A stretch of 51,252 bases of DNA from DTU032 sp964346175. GTDB taxonomy: Bacteria > Bacillota > Clostridia > Saccharofermentanales > DTU023. The stretch is taken from contig CAYFTG010000009.1 in assembly GCA_964346175.1 (NCBI GenBank), positions 1 to 51,252 on the forward strand, given 5' to 3'. The translations under genes were made by a program, and so were the position numbers. This document shows positions 7,978 to 14,876 of this stretch, piece after piece. The notes under the pieces are model-generated. The model had not been told where the DNA came from, made no database searches, and was given only the letters and a program-made list of their open reading frames with translations. Numbering within the stretch: position 1 is the stretch's first letter; each line of letters opens with the position of its first letter.

Positions 7978-9516
7978 TCACCTGCTTTCCAGCAAGCTGG
8001 AAGCAAAGTCACGCAATGATTCGGCAATCAATCCGCGAATCTCGTCGCGCGAGACTGTTCCTGCTGCTTCTTCTATGCCTTCATTAGCCTGAACAACGAA
8101 AGAGATACCGTCGAAGAGGTTTGTCAGACGCCCTAGGAAGAGAGAGCCTTTTCCGATGATCATTATTTTATTTATCTTACCTTCCAAGATTTCGTGTCTG
8201 CCGTGTCCCAGATAAGGCACACCTGAAGGAATGTGTCCTTGGGTCGGAGCAAAGCCAACAACGCCGTGTTTAGTGACGAAATCGTTTAATTCTTTGCGAT
8301 CCAGATCGCCACGTCTGACGGCTAAGGCGCCAATCATCTTCATATTTGACTGCGGTACGTCGCCGGCTCCGGCAGGTTTGGTGACGTCAGGGTTCTGCAT
8401 TTCAGGAGAGAATTTGTCGATATCGGTAATGCGCAAGCCAGCTTTTTCTATAGGATCGACTACCAAGGATGCGATTACGTTCTGCGGTGAGCTGCCGGTT
8501 CCGACGTTATGTTTTCCCTGGATGTCAAGATTGATTTCCGGGTTGACGCCGTCGTTGGCAGAGATAATGACAGCAAATCCACCCAAGACATCTTCCAAAA
8601 TTGGGAGATCCTTCTTGACGTGCTCTTTGCCGTTCATACCTAATTTGGCTGTGCTGCCACCGGCTGTTACTGCTACGCAGTTGAAGGTTCCGGCTTTAAC
8701 CAGAGAGGCAGCCAGAGTCAGAGCGTGTGAAGGTGCGGCACAGAAACCACGGGTGTCAGACCCTGTAGCGTTGACCATACCAACTATTTCCGCAGTGGCT
8801 TTCGCGAAATTACCGCCACCACGCTGATTCATGTCACCACAGGCTTCTTCAGAGCAATCGATAACATAGTCAACTTCGCTGGCATCCACTCCTGCGTCTT
8901 TGAGAGCATAAAGAAGAGACAGTGAACTTGAAGCTTTAGAGACTAAATTTTCCAGCATTACATGCGCTGAAAGGTTCTCATCGATACTATGGGCGCGCTT
9001 GACACAGCCAACCAATTTTCCTCCTGAATAAAGAGGCTCGCCTGCTTGTTCATTGACGAATTTCTCAATCTCTGAGAGCTCTACGCCTTCATGAATGCGG
9101 CTGAGGATATGTTCAGTAATAATTTCGTCTTTGGCCAGTTCCGGTTTATATTTCTCTACAAAAGATTTTTCCAGATAAACCAGTTCAAACTCATCACTGG
9201 CCTGAACCAGGAGATAAAACTCTTCCTGAGGCATGATTTCGCCAAACTTGCCGTATCTGTCATTTATAGGGCTGGCTTTGTCATACCAAGGAAACTCAAC
9301 TTCTTCTAAAATTTCCGGTGTATAGTTTCCGATATATACCTGGTTCGGATAATAGGCACAAACCTGCTCATAAGAACGAATGTGATCTCCCAATTGTTTC
9401 AGATATTCAGATTCAGGGTTTACAATACGCTCCGTTGTCTGAGTTGTTCCATTCTGCAGGACCATATCCGGTACATGGACCATAGGATATCCTGTGCCTC
9501 TAATTACACTATTCAT
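7978..9516 (-). CDS. grdC: glycine/sarcosine/betaine reductase complex protein C, beta subunit
   Basis: GrdC is the second subunit of protein C, related to FabH/thiolase-like condensing enzymes. The protein has 512 residues from ATG 9516, placed by the ribosome binding site AAAGGTGG and the family start MNSVIRGTGYPMVHVPDMV. Conserved stretches include SEEACGDMNQRGGGNFAK, GFCAAPSHAL and GFAPTQGHIPSGVPYLGHGR. It acts on the acetyl-thioester formed during transfer from the selenoprotein GrdA, and phosphorolysis then yields acetyl phosphate. It lies 180 bp after grdA across a structured spacer, unlike the tight spacing inside the rest of the operon, so its level may be set separately. Confidence 0.95.
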   Translation of the reverse strand: MNSVIRGTGYPMVHVPDMVLQNGTTQTTERIVNPESEYLKQLGDHIRSYEQVCAYYPNQVYIGNYTPEILEEVEFPWYDKASPINDRYGKFGEIMPQEEFYLLVQASDEFELVYLEKSFVEKYKPELAKDEIITEHILSRIHEGVELSEIEKFVNEQAGEPLYSGGKLVGCVKRAHSIDENLSAHVMLENLVSKASSSLSLLYALKDAGVDASEVDYVIDCSEEACGDMNQRGGGNFAKATAEIVGMVNATGSDTRGFCAAPSHALTLAASLVKAGTFNCVAVTAGGSTAKLGMNGKEHVKKDLPILEDVLGGFAVIISANDGVNPEINLDIQGKHNVGTGSSPQNVIASLVVDPIEKAGLRITDIDKFSPEMQNPDVTKPAGAGDVPQSNMKMIGALAVRRGDLDRKELNDFVTKHGVVGFAPTQGHIPSGVPYLGHGRHEILEGKINKIMIIGKGSLFLGRLTNLFDGISFVVQANEGIEEAAGTVSRDEIRGLIAESLRDFASSLLESR

Positions 9517-9594
9517 ATTGATAGTTCCACCTTTCACAAAATAAAGTTTTTATTTGAATCCGGCTTTCCGGTTGATTCTAGTCGTATAAATTAC

Positions 9595-9619
9595 TTATTA
9601 GCATGATTTACGCTAATAA
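9595..9619. promoter_or_regulatory. inverted repeat TTATTAGC-N9-GCTAATAA upstream of grdC
   Basis: Two perfect 8-bp arms (9595-9602 and 9612-9619) lie about 80 bp before the grdC start, just after the grdA terminator in transcription order. The site has operator-like symmetry and is AT-rich. A smaller CCGG-CTTT-CCGG hairpin follows at about 9560-9571. No regulator can be named. Confidence 0.4.
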
Positions 9620-9620
9620 T

Positions 9621-9674
9621 TTGTTAAAAAGAAAGCCTCGAATTCACTACCTAATTAAGGAGCTTATCCGAGGC
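9621..9674 (-). terminator. probable rho-independent terminator after grdA
   Basis: On the minus strand GCCTCG (9674-9669) pairs with CGAGGC (9640-9635), with a small CCT/AGG inner stem, and the stem is followed by TTTCTTTTT. It lies 24 bp after the grdA stop. The long loop suggests an incomplete terminator that lowers grdCD expression relative to grdA. Confidence 0.55.
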
Positions 9675-9697
9675 GTCTTTTATCACATGTTCGATTA

Positions 9698-10171
9698 CTA
9701 GCAGTATTTGGTATATTCCTCTCTGATTGCTTCCATCTCTTCAGCAATGTCATCAAGGTCAAGTACCATCTCCATCATTCCTACTTGTTCATCGTAGATA
9801 TCAGGATCAAATTCTTCCTTAACTGCTTCTTCGCATACATGGTATACACAGAGTCCCAACGAGACTCCAGTCAATGGACCTGCATAGGTCGGGTCACCTG
9901 CGGTGACCGTCTCAGCGGCGAGTCCTGCGGCTTCTCCCTCTCCGGCGCCAACGAGAACTACAATGTTCTCAGCCCCGTGTTCTTCAGAGAGATCCAAAAC
10001 TCTTTGCTGGTTTTCAAGGTCCATTGCACCTGCGGCTGTTCAGACGAAACACTCCGTTGAGGAGTAGACAACCTCGGCCCCGGCCGATTCTACACAAAGT
10101 GAAATCGCAGGACCGGGAACACCGTCACGGTCGCCAATTATAATGGCTTTTTTACCTTCAAGTATACTCAC
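9698..10171 (-). CDS. grdA: glycine reductase complex selenoprotein A (selenocysteine-containing)
   Basis: The reading frame needs readthrough of one TGA at 10040-10042. It starts at GTG 10171 behind AAAGGAG and gives 157 residues. The motif around the TGA is CFVU-TAAGAMDLE, with U at residue 44, exactly the position of Sec44 in characterised GrdA proteins. GrdA is the small carrier that holds the carboxymethyl group as a selenoether between protein B and protein C, and is regenerated by thioredoxin. An ORF search without Sec finds only the part after the TGA, starting at the internal Met of AMDLE. A SECIS-like hairpin lies directly downstream of the TGA. Its neighbours are trxA/trxB upstream and grdC downstream. 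Confidence 0.97.
10017..10042 (-). promoter_or_regulatory. UGA(Sec) codon and SECIS-like hairpin of grdA
   Basis: The Sec TGA is at 10042-10040 on the minus strand. Eight bases later AGGT (10031-10028) pairs with ACCT (10020-10017) around the loop GCAATGG. The loop begins with G, as expected for bacterial SECIS elements. The stem is short; extra pairs with a bulged U are possible. Confidence 0.6.
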
Positions 10172-10263
10172 TGTCCAGACTCCTTTCTTTCATATTTATC
10201 AGTAACATCCAATCCCAGATACGGATGTAGACTAATCACAATAATATTTAAAAACATCAGAAT

Positions 10264-10581
10264 TTAGATATATTTCTTAATCATTTCTTCTACAGCTTGA
10301 GGAGTTGCGTCGTCTTTGACGAGCTCATCAACTCTTTCGCCGTCTTTATAAATTGAAATATTCGGCAAACCCATTACCTGCTGAGATATGGCAACTCGCC
10401 TGGCTTTTGAAGTATTCAAACCTGTAAAACGAATCTTATCGCCATAGGTCTCTTCATACTTTAAAATGTGCGGCATTAAAGCCTCACAGGGTTCACAGCC
10501 ATCTCCGAAGAAATCGACCAAAACATAGCCTTCACTCTCTAATACTTCTGATTGAAAATTTTTCTTGTCTAACTCAAACAT
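10264..10581 (-). CDS. trxA: thioredoxin of the glycine reductase operon
   Basis: This 105-residue thioredoxin starts at ATG 10581 behind AAAGGGAG. The active site is C29-E-P-C32 within FFGDGCEPCEALMP, rather than the usual CGPC. Variants of this kind are typical of the dedicated thioredoxins encoded in grd operons. The cis-proline region reads VMGLPNISIY. It passes electrons from TrxB to the glycine reductase selenoprotein during turnover. It lies between trxB and grdA on the same strand. Confidence 0.93.
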   Translation of the reverse strand: MFELDKKNFQSEVLESEGYVLVDFFGDGCEPCEALMPHILKYEETYGDKIRFTGLNTSKARRVAISQQVMGLPNISIYKDGERVDELVKDDATPQAVEEMIKKYI

Positions 10582-10642
10582 TTTGCTCCCTTTCCAGAGA
10601 CTCATTTACAAGCGCTCTAACTCTGTTATTCTAAGTTCTTTC

Positions 10643-10658
10643 CAGATAATTATATCTG
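10643..10658 (-). promoter_or_regulatory. palindrome CAGATA-N4-TATCTG containing a TATAAT, trxB-trxA spacer
   Basis: The 6-bp arms enclose ATTA, so the minus strand reads CAGATATAATTATCTG and contains a perfect -10 box TATAAT (10654-10649). No good -35 is seen. It may be an internal promoter for trxA-grdA or a small operator, 60 bp before the trxA start. Evidence is weak. Confidence 0.3.
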
Positions 10659-10692
10659 ATATTTGTGTGCTTAAACGTAATAATTGTAAAAA

Positions 10693-11640
10693 CTAATCTA
10701 ACTCGCCGGATGCCAGATCGTGTTCAACCTGCATCGCTGCAATAGCGCCGTCCGATGTAGCAGTAACTACCTGACGGAAAGGTTTTTTACGAATATCTCC
10801 GGCCACATAAACACCTTTAAGATCAGTGCGCATACGTTCATCACCGGTGATGTAACTATCTTCCATTTCGAGCTGTCCTTCATAAAGATCTGTATTGGGC
10901 AGGAAACCGATAAACACGAAAACGCCGAAGAGTCCGTCTTCCGGATCAGCTTCAATAAGACGTTCCTCACCTGTCTTGGTATCCTTAACAGTCATGCGCG
11001 AAAGAAGTCCGTCACCATCAAGTTTAGTTACGACAGAGTTCCACATAAAGTGAAGCTTTTCGTTTTTCAAAGCACGTTCTTTAATTGACTCGGTGGCGCG
11101 CAATTCGTCACGACGGTGAATGACTGTAACTTTGCGGGCAAATTTGCTGATATACATAGCTTCTTCTACCGCTGTGTCGCCACCACCGACAACATACACT
11201 TCAAAATCTTCAAAGAATGAAGCATCGCAGGTAGCGCAATATGAAACGCCGCGACCTGTAAACTCTTTTTCACCAGGGCAACCGATCAGTCGAGGGTGAG
11301 CACCATTGGCAACAATTACTGCCTTGGCTTCATATACGCCGTCATGGGTATGAACTTTCTTAACTTTGTCTTCAAGCTCGACCTTTGTAACGGTGGCACT
11401 GACACGCTCTGCACCAAATTGGGCAACCTGACGAGTCATGCGAGCAATAAGTTCACTGCCGCTTTCGGTGGATTCTTCATTTGAGAGCCCGCCGGGATAG
11501 TTCTCAATTTCATCGGTAATTGCAATCTGGCCACCGTCAGATGCCTTCTCAATAATCAATGTGTTTAATCTGGAACGACCGCAGTAAAGACCGGCCGTCA
11601 AACCTGCAGGACCTGCTCCAATAATGATGACGTCGTACAT
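10693..11640 (-). CDS. trxB: thioredoxin reductase
   Basis: This 315-residue flavoprotein has an N-terminal FAD motif GAGPAGLTAG (8-17), the redox disulfide C135-A-T-C138, the NAD(P)H motif VGGGDTAVEEA and a C-terminal GVYVAGDIRKKPFRQ. It reduces TrxA. The start ATG 11640 has a strong GAAGGAG site. The position between grdB and trxA marks it as the electron-input module of the glycine reductase operon. A GC-rich hairpin separates it from grdB. Confidence 0.96.
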   Translation of the reverse strand: MYDVIIIGAGPAGLTAGLYCGRSRLNTLIIEKASDGGQIAITDEIENYPGGLSNEESTESGSELIARMTRQVAQFGAERVSATVTKVELEDKVKKVHTHDGVYEAKAVIVANGAHPRLIGCPGEKEFTGRGVSYCATCDASFFEDFEVYVVGGGDTAVEEAMYISKFARKVTVIHRRDELRATESIKERALKNEKLHFMWNSVVTKLDGDGLLSRMTVKDTKTGEERLIEADPEDGLFGVFVFIGFLPNTDLYEGQLEMEDSYITGDERMRTDLKGVYVAGDIRKKPFRQVVTATSDGAIAAMQVEHDLASGELD

Positions 11641-11669
11641 TCTTTCTCCTTCTTAACTAGCTTTTTTGT

Positions 11670-11700
11670 GGGCGGAGCCGCTTTCATGGCGACTCCGCCC
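11670..11700 (-). promoter_or_regulatory. 12-bp GC-rich hairpin between grdB and trxB
   Basis: Arms GGGCGGAGCCGC (11670-11681) and GCGACTCCGCCC (11689-11700) pair over 12 positions with one G-T wobble and a 7-nt loop. On the minus strand it is followed by ACAAAAAAG, not a T-tract, so it does not look like a terminator. It begins 10 nt after the grdB stop. A role in mRNA processing or 3' protection of the grdXEB segment is likely. Confidence 0.6.
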
Positions 11701-11709
11701 TGTTTGATA

Positions 11710-13017
11710 TTATTCAAAAATAGTCTGATCTTCGACCTCTTGAGTTAAAGCTTCGAGAGCTTTCCCAACGATGTCTTTTCTTAATTTGTATTCATCTTCC
11801 ATGGATAAATCCGGATTGCCCAGAGGGTGAGGTATGGCGATTGTAGGTACGATTCTGTTTGCACCTACAGTCATTGAGATAGGTGTTACTGTACACAGAT
11901 GTATAACAGGAATACCGGCACGTTCTATTTCTTTTACCATTGTTGCACCGCAACGTGTACAAGTTCCTCAGGTAGATGTGAGAAGGACAGCATCGACTCC
12001 GTCGGCGACCAGTCTCTTCGCAATTTCCTCTGCAAACTTTTTGGCTGAAGCAACAGCTGTACCGTTTCCGGTTGTGCTGTAAAATTTGTTATGCAGTTTA
12101 CCGATGACGCCTTCACGCTCAAATTCGCGCATAACATCAACCGGCACTACACGGTCGGAATCTTGGTTGGCATAGACAGGGTCATAGCCACCGTGAGCAG
12201 TTTCGTAAGCGTCTTCCGTCAGATCGTCTACTCCGGTAATGTCATATTCACCGAATTTGGTAGCTGATGAACTTTCGATACGATCCGGGTTTCCTTTGGG
12301 AACGATTCCGCCTGAAGTAACCAATGCGATTGTGGCCTTGCTCAAGTCTTTGATTGCAGGCTGCGGCTCTACTCGGTCGAAGTCCGGCATCGGATATTCA
12401 GTTGTGTAGGGTTTGCCGTTAATCTTGGCCAGAAGCATATCTACTGCTCTCTGACTGCCGCGCTTTTTCTCGAAGAAGTTCTTACGGATTCCGTTGGGAA
12501 TATAGTTATCTTCTGCAGAAGCTCCGACTTCTTCACCGCGAGCCAGTTTCAAGGCTAGTTTAGCCATCTTCGGGGCTGCTTTACGCATGTCTGCTGCGCT
12601 GTTTTTGGTCTCGATAATGTAAACCTTTTCGCGGAACATGTCAGCGCCGGGGTTTTCAATATACATACCGGTAACAACGGGAATGCCCAATTCAGTCTTT
12701 ACAGCTTCAGCGATTGATCCACAAGCGACACCGTAACGACCTGCGTTGAAGGCGGGGCCGGCAATAAAAATGTCCGGATCATCTTCGCGCACCATGTCGA
12801 CGACGGTTTTTCTGGCAAGTTCTAAGTTCTCGTTGAACCAAGAGTCACCACAAACGATCGTGCTTACGATTTCTGCATCATCGCCGAAAGCTTTGGTTAA
12901 AGCAAGGCCGGGGCCTACCGGGCCTTCGCGCTTTTCCGGTGGGATGTGTGCCATTTCTTCACCGCCAACTTGGGCGAAGAACTGGTTGATATAATGTACT
13001 ACCTTAAATTTACTCAT
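11710..13017 (-). CDS. grdB: glycine reductase complex component B, gamma subunit (selenoprotein)
   Basis: GrdB is the substrate-activating selenoprotein of protein B. The frame runs from ATG 13017 through one TGA at 11968-11970 (residue 350) to 11710, giving 435 residues. The Sec context is LLTSTU-GTCTRCGATMVKE, the conserved UxxCxxC-type motif of the GrdB/GrdF/GrdH family; Sec350 matches the characterised position. A GTTGC-GGT-GCAAC hairpin after the TGA fits a bacterial SECIS. It follows grdE by 8 bp. The N-terminus (VVHYINQFFAQVGGEE) is family-typical for glycine-specific GrdB. Exact substrate (glycine rather than sarcosine or betaine) is inferred from pairing with GrdE. Confidence 0.96.
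11942..11970 (-). promoter_or_regulatory. UGA(Sec) codon and SECIS-like hairpin of grdB
   Basis: The Sec TGA is at 11970-11968. Thirteen bases later the perfect 5-bp stem GTTGC (11954-11950) / GCAAC (11946-11942) encloses the loop GGT, which has G in its first two positions as bacterial SECIS elements require. Distance and size fit the usual 16-37 nt window. Confidence 0.7.
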
Positions 13018-13025
13018 GTCTTCTC

Positions 13026-14312
13026 CTATCTGGCGCTGAGACAGTTAAAGCCCATCTCATTGGTTGCCCCTGTAATAACCTGCAGCTCAGCTTCAATTGA
13101 ACCGTCAGCTAGTAGGGAACCGTCATGTCCGCCGGCAATTTTATCAACATAATCCAAAGTACCAATTACACGATCCATAGCTGGCAAGAAGATAGGTTCA
13201 TTGGCGTTGCCACCTGTTACCACTGCGTCGGCTGCGGAATCGGCATCCGCCAGAGATTGGCTCTTACCATCCTGACCTGCGTATTCGTCGGTAATGATGA
13301 CAGTCTTGATACCCTGGGCTTCCAGCTTTTTGCAGTTAAGAATCAGGTCGGTATCGGGATTGCCGAAGCCTTCCTGAGAAACGATAGCCGCATCTAGTGA
13401 AAGGAATTCAGCCAGCTTGGCTGTCCAGTCTGAAGAGCGGAGTTTGTCTGCCAGGTATACGTTCTCATTTGTGATAATTGTTCCGACAAAATTGAGTGTC
13501 TTGCCATGTTGCTTGAATAAATCCTGAATGACCGGGTTATTCAAGTGATGATAAGTCGTGTTCTTATCACAAGCGGAAACGCAGTTGCCGGATACGATTG
13601 CGCCGTCCATTACTTCAGTTGCACTAAGCATAGTGCTAAGAGTACGCTTAGCGTCCACGCCATATACATACGTGTCATGCAAGAGACCTTGGCTCTGTAG
13701 CATCATTACGTAAGCTACACGCGGCAAATCTTTCAGCTCATCACTGTAGCTCTGTGCGATGGTGGGAGTTTCAAAAACTTGCACTTCATCCGGCTCAAGT
13801 TCACGTGCCAATTCACCGACACGAACTGCTGTGGCCAGTCCCGCCATGCGTGCGGCTTTTTCATACTCATGCGCTGCTGCTCCGCTATCTTCCATCTCAA
13901 TGACCAAAACCAAGTTGTGGAGTTGAGAGAAGGGTGTGTAGTCAGCACCGGGTCCGGTCATGTCAATGATGCCTTCTTGGAATCCGACGATAGGACCGGC
14001 TGTCACTACAGCCATGCCACGCAATACATGTGTTCTTCCTGACCCGACTGTGTCGACTTTTGCGATCATACCCGGGAAAATATCTCCAGATCCTTCCACC
14101 TTTACGCGCGGTTCAATTACGTCTTTGACCGGTGTAATCCGGATGCTCTCACCCGGAGTGGCGATCTCAAAATGAGCGCTCTTTATCAGCTCATCTTCGA
14201 GTACAGGCTTGACGAGCTCATCGGGGTCAACCACAAGAACTCCGTCTTCGATCGCATTGTAGTCATCAAAGCGGATCCCTTTGATGTCAATGTAACCTAG
14301 TTCTAATTTCAC
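13026..14312 (-). CDS. grdE: glycine reductase complex component B, alpha/beta proprotein
   Basis: GrdE is made as a 428-residue proprotein that cleaves itself to give two subunits; the new N-terminus at a cysteine becomes a pyruvoyl-type carbonyl that binds glycine as a Schiff base. The cleavage region is GAIVSGN-C-VSACDKN with Cys244, in line with the known Cys242-type site. The start is GTG 14312 behind GAGGT, and the N-terminus MKLELGYIDIKGIRFDD is family-typical. grdX is 32 bp upstream and grdB 8 bp downstream. Confidence 0.95.
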   Translation of the reverse strand: MKLELGYIDIKGIRFDDYNAIEDGVLVVDPDELVKPVLEDELIKSAHFEIATPGESIRITPVKDVIEPRVKVEGSGDIFPGMIAKVDTVGSGRTHVLRGMAVVTAGPIVGFQEGIIDMTGPGADYTPFSQLHNLVLVIEMEDSGAAAHEYEKAARMAGLATAVRVGELARELEPDEVQVFETPTIAQSYSDELKDLPRVAYVMMLQSQGLLHDTYVYGVDAKRTLSTMLSATEVMDGAIVSGNCVSACDKNTTYHHLNNPVIQDLFKQHGKTLNFVGTIITNENVYLADKLRSSDWTAKLAEFLSLDAAIVSQEGFGNPDTDLILNCKKLEAQGIKTVIITDEYAGQDGKSQSLADADSAADAVVTGGNANEPIFLPAMDRVIGTLDYVDKIAGGHDGSLLADGSIEAELQVITGATNEMGFNCLSAR

Positions 14313-14344
14313 CTAACTACCTCACGGTTTTTTCTAGGACAGAT

Positions 14345-14743
14345 CTAATGCCGTCCTTGTGCCTCCGCTGACGGAAGGGCGCTTTGAATCAAACTAAGAT
14401 CAACCAGCTGAAAGTCCTTTAACACCTTTTCGTCTTCAACGGGGCGGGTTTCTGATTTCTCAATAGCAAAAAGTGCTTGCTCGATCACTTCAAGCGAAAG
14501 CATATCGGTTTGATCCTCTCGAACTGTTGTTATCATTACAGAACGATAAGGGGTTTCCCACGGCTTTACACTGCCTGCTAAGGGATGTGTAAGTATGCGG
14601 TAACCGCTATGAACAAGATCGCGAACTCGTTCTAAAAGGTCACGATGAGAATCTTCTGAAAAGTAGCTGACTGCAATAGATGCATCTAGAGCCTCTCTTA
14701 TCAGAGGATTATTCGTAACAACTTTGTAGGCTTTCTCGCTCAC
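14345..14743 (-). CDS. grdX: GrdX protein
   Basis: This 132-residue protein leads the glycine reductase operon. The signature YRILTHPLAGSVKPWETPYR near residues 49-68 is characteristic of GrdX. GrdX occurs first in many grd operons; its function is unknown and it has been suggested to be regulatory or accessory. The start is GTG 14743 with AGGAG about 12 nt upstream. A promoter lies upstream with no large leader, so I see no riboswitch. Confidence 0.88.
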   Translation of the reverse strand: MSEKAYKVVTNNPLIREALDASIAVSYFSEDSHRDLLERVRDLVHSGYRILTHPLAGSVKPWETPYRSVMITTVREDQTDMLSLEVIEQALFAIEKSETRPVEDEKVLKDFQLVDLSLIQSALPSAEAQGRH

Positions 14744-14813
14744 TTTCGTTTATTGCTCCTAACGATTTATGGACAAATTAAGATTGGCATACTTACACTA
14801 TTATGCACAAAAT

Positions 14814-14843
14814 ATATTATTACATATCAGCAAGAATTTTCAA
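14814..14843 (-). promoter_or_regulatory. probable promoter of the grd operon
   Basis: On the minus strand TTGAAA (14843-14838), an 18-bp spacer and TAATAT (14819-14814) precede grdX by about 70 bp. An alternative -10 CATAAT lies a little downstream (14801-14806). The leader would be only about 60-70 nt, too short for a glycine riboswitch. Confidence 0.45.
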
Positions 14844-14876
14844 GGTCTGATGGCTAGATAATACGCCAAAATCGTG

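Noticed and set aside
8231..8827. 198-codon open frame on the plus strand opposite grdC
   Set aside because: It is the complement of a well-conserved grdC segment and has no ribosome binding site or recognisable product. Similar antisense frames at 811-1260, 7595-7963 and 42414-42860 were dismissed for the same reason.
9698..10024. A 108-residue stand-alone protein starting at the internal Met of GrdA
   Set aside because: The upstream 44 codons with a GTG start and ribosome binding site restore a full-length GrdA through the Sec codon.
10121..10192. ATG at about 10192 as the grdA start
   Set aside because: It is out of frame with the GrdA coding sequence; the in-frame GTG 10171 has the correct ribosome binding site and gives Sec at residue 44.
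11968..13017. grdB read as a truncated gene or a frameshift, with a separate small gene at 11710-11940
   Set aside because: The two parts are in one frame across a TGA in the exact Sec context of GrdB, with a SECIS-like hairpin and selA/selB nearby.
14744..14876. Glycine riboswitch ahead of the grd operon
   Set aside because: The predicted leader is only about 60-70 nt and no tandem or single glycine aptamer pattern is visible.
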